From an uncultured Oscillospiraceae bacterium (GTDB lineage: Bacteria; Bacillota; Clostridia; Oscillospirales; Oscillospiraceae): 54,237 nt of DNA. This document shows positions 48,748 to 54,237 of the stretch, piece by piece. The position numbers and the translations under genes were made by a program. The notes below the pieces were generated by a model that ran no database searches, was not told the DNA's origin, and worked only from the letters and a program-made list of their open reading frames with translations. The DNA is taken from NCBI GenBank assembly GCA_944387205.1, contig CALXDZ010000041.1, forward strand, positions 1 to 54,237, written 5' to 3'. Numbering within the stretch: the first letter of the stretch is position 1; every line of letters begins with the position of its first letter.

Positions 48748-50367
48748 TTACAGCCAGCGGCGGCTGTCCACCATGTGCATCTTCAGGGCGATCTCCACGG
48801 CCAGCTGGTTTTCATGCTCCCGCAGGTCCAGGCCCAGGATCTCGCAGATTTTGTGGAAACGGTACTTGACGGAGTTATAGTGGATGAAGAGGGCGTCACT
48901 GGCGCTCTTGAGGTTCCAGCCGCACTTCACCACCGCCCGCAGGGTCTCTACCAGACTGGTGTGGTTTTTGGCGTCATAGGCCTCCAGGGGCTGAATGTAG
49001 CGCATACAAAAATCCGCAAATTCCGTGGTGTGGTCCATAGAGGCCAGCAGCCGGTAGATGCCCAGCTGGCTGTAAAAAAGCACACAGTCGAACAGCTCCA
49101 GCTGATAGCCCAGGTTGATGGCGGTGCGTGCCTGGGTGTAGCTCTGGTGGATATCCCGGATGTTGCTGCAGTACTCTCCCACGCCCATGGTGATGGTGAA
49201 GGAGACCCGGCTGGCGATGCGCTGGCGGATCTGCTGGAAGATCTCCTCCAGGGGACGGTGCAGGGCCGTGGGATCGGTGCTGGAAGTGGAGACGATGAAC
49301 ACGATCAGGTCGCTTTGCTTGTAGTATTTGGCATCGGGAAAGATGCTGAGCATAGCTTGGATGGAGGTCTCAAAGATGCTGCGGGTGAAAGTCTCCAGCC
49401 GTTCATTGGTCCGGGGATCCAGACTCTTGAGGTAATATTTTTTGATATTGTTGATGTCGATGACCACCACCTGGCCTCCGTGGTCAAAGCGCCAGCCATA
49501 GAGCTGGGCCCGGTTGTGGATCTCTGTCTCGGCTTTGACGTTGTTCAGCAGCAGATCCTCCAGGAAGGTCTCCCGGTACTTCTCCTCAATATGCTGGTTG
49601 GAGATGCGCACCTGCATCCGTAAAATCAGCACGATGCTGGCATATTCCAGCGCCGTTTGGGAGACGTAGAGATCCGGCTCCGCCCCCTCCCCCTCGTCCA
49701 GCAGGATGTAGCCGAAGGTTTCCGTCTTGTTGGCCACGTCGTGGCGCTCGTACCGGGCCACCACCTCCGGGGTCAGGTCCTCAAACCGCAGCTCCCCCAG
49801 AGCCCGGGCCGGAACGCTGTTGGGATCAGAGAAATAGAGCTTGCGGAAATGGATGTCCACGAACACCGCCGGACGCCCCAGCAGGCCGCTGAGAGTCCGC
49901 AGAATTTCCGTGACGCTGGCGTTGTCCACCGCCAGCTCCAGGAACTTCCGGTGGATCTGAGACGAGCGCATGAGCTGAGTGGACTGGCGGTTGACAATCA
50001 TGGACAGAGCAGGGTTGATGATATCGCAGAAGGCGTACTCATCGGGGATGGACACCAGGGGAAAGTCCAGATGATCCGCCAGGGCAATGGCCTCATCGGG
50101 GATGCGCTTGATGAAGCGGCCGGTCTTGATGCCCAGGCCCGAGGCTTTTCGGCTCACCAGCTGCTGGATCAGCTCGGTCATCAGACAGCTGTCATCCTTG
50201 ATGGCATAGGCGGTGGTGATGACGAACTCGCTGCCCTTGAGCCAGATGGAGCCGTCGGGAGTGTCAATAACGGTGACGGTGGAGATCCGCCGGTGGATGC
50301 CGGCATTGCCGGCGATCAGCTGCAGTCCCCGCAGGGAGGGCATATGCAAAAGTTCTTCCACAGTCAT
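48748..50367 (-). CDS. PucR-family transcriptional regulator
   Basis: A 539-residue regulator. The N-terminal PucR domain (about 1-125; VEELLHMPSLRGLQLIAGNAGIHRRISTVTVIDTPD, LVSRKASGLGIKTGRFIKRIPDEAIALAD) is followed by a central GGDEF-like/CdaR region (about 280-410). The C-terminal helix-turn-helix (about 465-535) reads TLRAVVKCGWNLKSASDALFIHYNSVKYRFHKICEILGLDL. PucR proteins regulate purine, amino acid or amine use. It is divergent from the DUF5058 module, and TGTCCCA motifs occur at both promoters. ATG 50367 follows AAGGAGG. Confidence 0.93.
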   Translation of the reverse strand: MTVEELLHMPSLRGLQLIAGNAGIHRRISTVTVIDTPDGSIWLKGSEFVITTAYAIKDDSCLMTELIQQLVSRKASGLGIKTGRFIKRIPDEAIALADHLDFPLVSIPDEYAFCDIINPALSMIVNRQSTQLMRSSQIHRKFLELAVDNASVTEILRTLSGLLGRPAVFVDIHFRKLYFSDPNSVPARALGELRFEDLTPEVVARYERHDVANKTETFGYILLDEGEGAEPDLYVSQTALEYASIVLILRMQVRISNQHIEEKYRETFLEDLLLNNVKAETEIHNRAQLYGWRFDHGGQVVVIDINNIKKYYLKSLDPRTNERLETFTRSIFETSIQAMLSIFPDAKYYKQSDLIVFIVSTSSTDPTALHRPLEEIFQQIRQRIASRVSFTITMGVGEYCSNIRDIHQSYTQARTAINLGYQLELFDCVLFYSQLGIYRLLASMDHTTEFADFCMRYIQPLEAYDAKNHTSLVETLRAVVKCGWNLKSASDALFIHYNSVKYRFHKICEILGLDLREHENQLAVEIALKMHMVDSRRWL

Positions 50368-50400
50368 GGCATGGTGCCTCCTTATATCGCTTGAGAGCTT

Positions 50401-50435
50401 TGTCCCACTATACCATAAAAAACCGGGTTTGTCTT
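50401..50435 (-). promoter_or_regulatory. pucR promoter with TGTCCCA element
   Basis: On the minus strand, -35 AAGACA (50435-50430), a 16-bp spacer and extended -10 TGGTATAGT ending at 50408. It is followed at once by TGGGACA (TGTCCCA at 50401-50407 on the plus strand) at the likely transcription start. Confidence 0.6.
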
Positions 50436-50527
50436 ATGTGATAAATACAAAAAGCAAGGAGGAGAATTGTTAAAGTAGTCAAAAAGATAGGGCGATACGG
50501 CGGAAAAAGAGAAAGGAAATTGGCGGT

Positions 50528-50537
50528 CTTGTACAAG
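50528..50537. promoter_or_regulatory. Palindrome CTTGTACAAG in the pucR-DUF5058 intergenic region
   Basis: A perfect 10-bp palindrome. A related perfect inverted repeat, TGTAC-N5-GTACA, lies at 50606-50620. Both are in the AT-rich 440-bp divergent region, which otherwise contains no convincing gene. They may be binding sites for PucR or a second factor. Confidence 0.4.
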
Positions 50538-50726
50538 CGGAACATTGTCTTTGAAGGAGAGACAGACCGGCTTTCCTGCTCTTTGGCAGAAAATTTTAGA
50601 TAAACTGTACGATTAGTACAAAAAATAATCCAAAATTTTATGTCTAAAGAACAAAAAAGAGTAGCTGAGGACAAAGAGGAGGAAAAAATCTCATCCAATG
50701 AGTACCATTCCACTTGGCCGACGACA

Positions 50727-50766
50727 TGGTACAATAGGTCATGGGACAATCCGACGGGATGTCCCA
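50727..50766 (+). promoter_or_regulatory. Promoter and inverted TGGGACA/TGTCCCA pair of the DUF5058 operon
   Basis: Extended -10 TGGTACAAT (50727-50735) has only a weak -35 (TTCCAC). Six nt downstream comes TGGGACA (50742-50748), 11 nt, then TGTCCCA (50760-50766), a perfect inverted repeat covering the transcription start. The same heptamer sits at the pucR start site. A weak -35 is compatible with activator dependence. Confidence 0.6.
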
Positions 50767-50809
50767 GGTGCTTCCCCTAATTTTTGTGTGAGAAGGAGAG
50801 ACGTACCCT

Positions 50810-51520
50810 ATGGATGACTATTTGAAAGTAGCAAACTCAGCAATCGTATGGGTCCTGTGCGGCATTACCGTGGCCATTGCTCTGGGCCAGGCAATCCTCT
50901 ACATGCGCATGGCCAAGAAGACCGCCGCCAAGGTCCAGATGCCCAGCGAGATCCCCAACAAGGCCTTCCGTATCGGCCTTATTTCTGCCATCGGCCCTGC
51001 TCTGGGCGTGTTCATCGTCATGGTTGGCCTGATGGCCTCCATCGGCGGCCCCATGGCCTGGCTGCGTCTTTCCATCATCGGTGCCGCCGCCACCGAGCTG
51101 ACTGCCGCCTCCCTGGGTGCCCAGGCCTGCGGTGTGGAGCTGGGCGGCGAGGGCTACACTCTGACGGTCATGGCCGTGTCCTGGTTCGTCATGGCCCTCA
51201 ACGGTGCCGGCTGGCTGGTGGTCACCGGCGTGGCGACCCCCGCTCTGGAGAAGCTGCGTGAAAAGATGAGCGGCGGCGACACGGTGTGGCTGGCTGTGCT
51301 CTCCGGCGCCTGCTCCCTGGGTATCTTCGGCTACCTGAATGTCAATGAGATCATCAAGGGCTGGGGCAATGCCATCGCTTCCATTGCCGGTGCCTTCTGC
51401 ATGGTGCTCCTGGTAAAGTTCATCGTGCCCAAGTGCCCCAAGCTGCTGGAGTACAGCCTGGGTATCGCCATGCTCTTCGGCATGTTCTGCGCCATCATGT
51501 ACGACATTGCGGTCGCCTGA
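50810..51520 (+). CDS. DUF5058 family membrane protein
   Basis: A 236-residue integral membrane protein with about six helices. I recognise it as DUF5058 (MPSEIPNKAFRIGLISAIGPALGVFIVMVGLMASIGGPMAWLRLSIIGAAATELTAASLGAQACG). The Gly/Ala-rich helices with conserved Gly-Pro and acidic residues suggest a carrier or channel. It is followed after 25 nt by a second membrane protein of similar size and then an M20 amidohydrolase. The likely role is import of an N-acylated amino acid or peptide that the amidohydrolase then cleaves; this is inferred from context only. GAAGGAGAG precedes the ATG. Confidence 0.8.
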   Translation: MDDYLKVANSAIVWVLCGITVAIALGQAILYMRMAKKTAAKVQMPSEIPNKAFRIGLISAIGPALGVFIVMVGLMASIGGPMAWLRLSIIGAAATELTAASLGAQACGVELGGEGYTLTVMAVSWFVMALNGAGWLVVTGVATPALEKLREKMSGGDTVWLAVLSGACSLGIFGYLNVNEIIKGWGNAIASIAGAFCMVLLVKFIVPKCPKLLEYSLGIAMLFGMFCAIMYDIAVA

Positions 51521-51545
51521 GGACCGGACGGGAGGAAAATGAACT

Positions 51546-52220
51546 ATGGACAATAACTATATGTCTGAATGGAAAAAGGGAAGTATCCGCATCGGCGCGC
51601 CTACCAACCTGCTGGCCGCCGCCACGGCGTTCATTCCGGTCATCTGGCTGTGCATGACCTATGACTGCTGGCCCGACATCAATCTGGTGCTCTCCGGCTG
51701 GGCCATGGTGGCTCTGTCCTTCGGTGCGTTCTATGTAGTAGAACCCATCTCTTACTACGCCGCCCTGGGTCTTACCGGTACTTACCTGAGCTTCCTGTCC
51801 GGCAACATCGGCAATATGCGTGTGCCCGTGGCGGCCCTGGCCCTGGAGGCCACGGACAGCAAGCCCGGTACCCTGCAGGCTGAGGTGGCCTCCACCATGG
51901 CCATCTGCGGTTCCATCATCACCAACCTGGCCTTCACCACCCTGGCTGCCCTGGTGGGCGCTGCCGTGGTGGCAGTTCTGCCGGTGTTCATCTCCGATGC
52001 CCTGACCAAGTATGCTGCAGGCGCCATCTTCGGCGGCACCTTCGGCAACTTCGCCGTCAAGTATCCCAAGGTGGCCGTGTTCTCCCTGTTCGCCACCCTG
52101 GCGGTGAAGCTACTCATCAATCCCCCGGCCTGGGTGCTCATCGTCTTTGCCGTGTTCGGCAGCCTGGCCGTGGCCCGTCTCTTCTATCAGATGGATAAGA
52201 AGAAGGCCGCTGCTAAGTAA
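51546..52220 (+). CDS. Uncharacterised membrane protein, partner of DUF5058
   Basis: A 224-residue protein with about six helices, similar in size to its DUF5058 neighbour. The stretches LTGTYLSFLSGNIGNMRVPVAALALEAT and AGAIFGGTFGNFAVKYPKVAVFSLFATLAVKLLINPPAWVL contain paired Gly-Asn motifs (SGNIGN, GGTFGNF). The two copies suggest an internal inverted repeat as in secondary carriers. It ends in a Lys-rich cytoplasmic tail. GGGAGGAAAATGAACT precedes ATG 51546. No family name recognised; it probably forms a two-subunit transporter with DUF5058. Confidence 0.75.
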   Translation: MDNNYMSEWKKGSIRIGAPTNLLAAATAFIPVIWLCMTYDCWPDINLVLSGWAMVALSFGAFYVVEPISYYAALGLTGTYLSFLSGNIGNMRVPVAALALEATDSKPGTLQAEVASTMAICGSIITNLAFTTLAALVGAAVVAVLPVFISDALTKYAAGAIFGGTFGNFAVKYPKVAVFSLFATLAVKLLINPPAWVLIVFAVFGSLAVARLFYQMDKKKAAAK

Positions 52221-52264
52221 AAACCATCCGTTTATTCCGCAAATCATATAGGAGGAATCAAATC

Positions 52265-53443
52265 ATGTGGGAAAAATGTAAGGAACTCCAGGATTACATC
52301 GTCTCTCTTCGCCGGGACCTGCACAAGATCCCCGAGGTAGGCTTTGATCTGCCTGAGACCCAGGCCTATATCGCCGCCGAGCTGGACCGGCTGGGCATCT
52401 CCTATAAGAAGAATCAAAAGGACTCCGGCATCATTGGCGAGATCCAGGGCGGACAGCCCGGCAAGACGGTGTTGCTGCGTGCGGACATCGACGCGCTGCC
52501 TATTCAGGAGGATACCGGCGTTCCCTACGCCTCCCAGCATGAGGGCTGCATGCATGCCTGCGGCCACGACACCCATGCGGCCATGCTGCTGGGTGCCCTG
52601 CGGGTGCTCCAGGAGAACCGCCAGGAGCTCAAGGGCAACGTCCGCTTTGTGTTCCAGACCGCTGAGGAGCTGAGCAAGGGCGCCCCCATCGCCATTGAAG
52701 AGGGAGTCGTGGACGGCGTGGATGCCGTGTTCGGCTGCCACATCGGCTCCATCCTGGATCCCAAGATCTCTTCCGGCACTCTGGTAGTGGTTCCCGGCTG
52801 CTGCATGGCCTCCTTCGACCGCTTCGTGCTGAAGGTCAAGGGCGTGGGCTGCCACGGCTCCACTCCGGAAAAGGGCGTGGACCCCATCAACATTGCCTCT
52901 CACATTGTGGTTTCCCTGCAGGAGGTCATTGCCCGTGAGATCACCACACTGCATCCTGCGGTGTTGACCATCGGCAAGATCAACGGCGGTTTTGCCTACA
53001 ATGTCATTCCCAACGAAGTGGTCATCGAGGGCACCATCCGCGCCCTGCAGGAGGATGTGCGCCAGTATCTGGCCAAGCGCATCGAGGAGATCTCCAAGAG
53101 CGTGGCCGCCACTTTCCGGGGCAGCTGCGAGTATGAGATGGACTGGGGCGCTCCCCCGGTGGTCAACGACGCCGCCATGGCCGCTCTGGCCGGCGACGCC
53201 GCCAAGAAGGCCCTGGGCGAGGACTGGGTTATCACCAGCCTGCCCGCCCCCAACATGGGCGGCGAGGACTTCGCCTACTACCTGGAGAAGGTGCCCGGCG
53301 CCTTCATGTTCCTCAGCTCTTCCAATCCCGACAAAAAGACCGACGTGCCCCACCACAATCCCAAGTTCAACGTGGATGAGGATGTGTTCTATCGCGGCAG
53401 CGCTGTGTTTGTCTCCATCGTGGAGGAGCTCCTGAACAAGTAA
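52265..53443 (+). CDS. M20 family amidohydrolase (N-acyl amino acid/peptide hydrolase)
   Basis: A 392-residue cytosolic dinuclear-metal hydrolase. Diagnostic strings are LRRDLHKIPEVGFDLPET, LLRADIDALPIQED, MHACGHDTHAAMLLGAL with the metal His and Asp, and FQTAEELSKGA with the Glu-Glu pair. A lid-domain His lies in VKGVGCHGSTPEKGVDPI and the last metal His in VPHHNPKFNVDEDV. It matches the IAA-amino acid hydrolase/hippurate hydrolase/AbgB group, which cleaves N-acyl amino acids or small conjugates. It is the third gene of the DUF5058 operon, with AGGAGG upstream of the ATG. A terminator follows. Confidence 0.94.
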   Translation: MWEKCKELQDYIVSLRRDLHKIPEVGFDLPETQAYIAAELDRLGISYKKNQKDSGIIGEIQGGQPGKTVLLRADIDALPIQEDTGVPYASQHEGCMHACGHDTHAAMLLGALRVLQENRQELKGNVRFVFQTAEELSKGAPIAIEEGVVDGVDAVFGCHIGSILDPKISSGTLVVVPGCCMASFDRFVLKVKGVGCHGSTPEKGVDPINIASHIVVSLQEVIAREITTLHPAVLTIGKINGGFAYNVIPNEVVIEGTIRALQEDVRQYLAKRIEEISKSVAATFRGSCEYEMDWGAPPVVNDAAMAALAGDAAKKALGEDWVITSLPAPNMGGEDFAYYLEKVPGAFMFLSSSNPDKKTDVPHHNPKFNVDEDVFYRGSAVFVSIVEELLNK

Positions 53444-53482
53444 TCTTAATCTCCCCACACCACAAAAGAGACCTCTCAGACT

Positions 53483-53527
53483 GGCTCCGGGCCTGTACCA
53501 TGGGTGGCCCGGAGCCGCCCCTCTTTT
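53483..53527 (+). terminator. Terminator of the DUF5058-M20 operon
   Basis: GGCTCCGGGCC, a 12-nt loop and GGCCCGGAGCC (53506-53516) followed by CCCCTCTTTT. The T-tract is modest. Confidence 0.65.
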
Positions 53528-53559
53528 CCGGTGGGGCCCGGTGAAAGGAAAATGGACCT

Positions 53560-53868
53560 ATGCCTAACATTTTGACCATTATACTGCTGTATGCCCTGGG
53601 GATGTTTGTCCTCATCTATGTCTTTACCGTCATCCCCGGCAAGAAAAAGAACAAGCAGGTCCGGGCCATGCACGACGCGGTGAAGCCGGGGGACGAGGTG
53701 GTGACCATCGGCGGCATTGTGGGAACCGTGGTCTCCCGGGAGGGGGACGAGCTGGTGATCGGACTGGACGACAAGGGCGGCACGCTGCGGCTGCTGGTGT
53801 TTGCGGTGCAGTCCGTGCGCAAGCCGGCGGAGGAAGCCTCTGCAGAGGTCCCCTCGGTGGAGGAGTGA
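53560..53868 (+). CDS. yajC: Preprotein translocase subunit YajC
   Basis: A 102-residue protein with one N-terminal membrane helix (about 5-24), then PGKKKNKQVRAMHDAVKPGDEVVTIGGIVGTVVSREGDELVI, the invariant YajC core. An acidic tail ends the protein. It associates with SecDF. An AAAGGAAAATGG stretch precedes ATG 53560. It stands alone, between two terminators, without secD or secF next to it. Confidence 0.95.
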   Translation: MPNILTIILLYALGMFVLIYVFTVIPGKKKNKQVRAMHDAVKPGDEVVTIGGIVGTVVSREGDELVIGLDDKGGTLRLLVFAVQSVRKPAEEASAEVPSVEE

Positions 53869-53891
53869 GGCTCTGCCTTCCCAAATCAGAC

Positions 53892-53930
53892 AAAACGCCC
53901 CGGCGGAATTTCTTCCGCCGGGGCGTTTTT
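53892..53930. terminator. Bidirectional terminator
   Basis: AAAACGCCCCGGCGGAA, loop TTTC and TTCCGCCGGGGCGTTTTT, between converging yajC and the AraC-type gene. Confidence 0.9.
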
Positions 53931-54237
53931 CATGGGGCGCAGCGCTGGGCGGCCAGTTGGTCCCGAAGGGCGCGGACCAGCTGCAGGTTCCGCTCCCGGG
54001 TGTAGTAGGTCTGCCGGGAGTGCATGCTGTGATGGACCCGGGCGGCATGGGGCGGCGGGCCGGCGTAGGTCCGGCGGTACTTCTCCGGGGTCATGCCGGT
54101 GTTTTGCAGGAAGAGGCGGTTGAGATACCGGGGATCGGAAAAGCCCGACTCATAGCAGATGTCGATGATCCGTTTGCCGCTGGTCAGCAGCAGGCGGCAG
54201 GCCTGGTGGAACCGCAGCGTGGCCACGTAGTTCTGAA
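53930..54237 (-). CDS. AraC-family regulator, C-terminal part (5' end outside window)
   Basis: The C-terminal ~102 residues of an AraC/XylS regulator. The second helix-turn-helix is clear: ACRLLLTSGKRIIDICYESGFSDPRYLNRLFLQNTGMTPEKYRRTY, preceded by QNYVATLRFHQ. A basic tail follows. The N-terminal effector domain and start lie beyond the right edge, so the target and ligand cannot be assessed. Confidence 0.88.
   Translation of the reverse strand, partial: QNYVATLRFHQACRLLLTSGKRIIDICYESGFSDPRYLNRLFLQNTGMTPEKYRRTYAGPPPHAARVHHSMHSRQTYYTRERNLQLVRALRDQLAAQRCAP

Noticed and set aside
50408-50749. A 113-codon minus-strand open frame in the pucR-DUF5058 intergenic region
   Set aside because: It would cover the pucR promoter, has no ribosome binding site or recognisable domain, and lies in AT-rich regulatory DNA.
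1-54237. tRNA, rRNA, insertion sequences, phage genes and CRISPR arrays
   Set aside because: I looked for tRNA-like cloverleafs, transposase-like proteins, regularly spaced repeats and integrase genes and saw none that I could support by eye.

Overview
The window looks like a chromosomal segment of a GC-rich, anaerobic, Gram-positive Clostridia, most likely an Oscillospiraceae-type gut commensal (Flavonifractor / Lawsonibacter / Pseudoflavonifractor neighbourhood). This is inferred from ECF vitamin transporters, SLH-anchored surface proteins, lipoprotein sugar receptors, two radical-SAM enzymes, Shine-Dalgarno-led genes, intrinsic terminators and strong GC bias at third codon positions. No rRNA, tRNA, insertion sequence, prophage or CRISPR array was recognised.

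Layout: (1) 1-9.4 kb is housekeeping and accessory. It holds an ECF S-component (23-541), a translationally coupled minus-strand operon led by a membrane-tethered MerR regulator (2581 back to 673), a plus-strand run of a SPASM-like radical SAM protein, a small protein, MutY, thymidine kinase and a PflX-like radical SAM protein (2817-6556), then a minus-strand NSS amino-acid symporter and a YibE/F membrane protein. (2) 9.4-20.7 kb carries a secreted SLH-anchored metallophosphoesterase, divergent from a cobalamin-riboswitch-controlled operon. That operon encodes two large surface proteins with alpha/alpha-toroid and SLH domains (one also with a DUF4430 transcobalamin-like domain), a membrane-tethered DUF4430 protein, EcfT, and one polypeptide fusing both ECF ATPases to an S-component. 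I read it as a complete surface-to-membrane vitamin B12 capture system built from the same modules as animal intrinsic factor/transcobalamin.

(3) 20.7-32.4 kb is a pentose-type sugar regulon. A ROK repressor with galM lies divergent from a ChvE-GguAB-type ABC transporter, a xylulokinase-like kinase, two membrane proteins, a DUF4867 protein, a FucI/COG2407-type isomerase and a small unknown protein. (4) 32.5-44.6 kb is a sialic acid / amino sugar regulon: ABC importer, NanA-type lyase, NagB, NagA and an MsmX-type ATPase on the minus strand, preceded by an RpiR regulator and an N-acylglucosamine 2-epimerase. These diverge from an atypical ROK-like kinase and an SGNH esterase. Similar AT-rich palindromes sit at the importer promoter and between the two divergent promoters.

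(5) 44.6-54.2 kb holds a YesL-like membrane protein, a KtrB/KtrA potassium uptake pair, a PucR regulator cotranscribed with an orphan FliB-like protein, and divergently a two-protein membrane module (DUF5058 plus partner) with an M20 amidohydrolase. Then come YajC and the C-terminal end of an AraC regulator that runs off the window. The heptamer TGTCCCA occurs at the pucR promoter and, as an inverted pair, at the DUF5058 promoter, which suggests that PucR controls this uncharacterised uptake/hydrolysis module.
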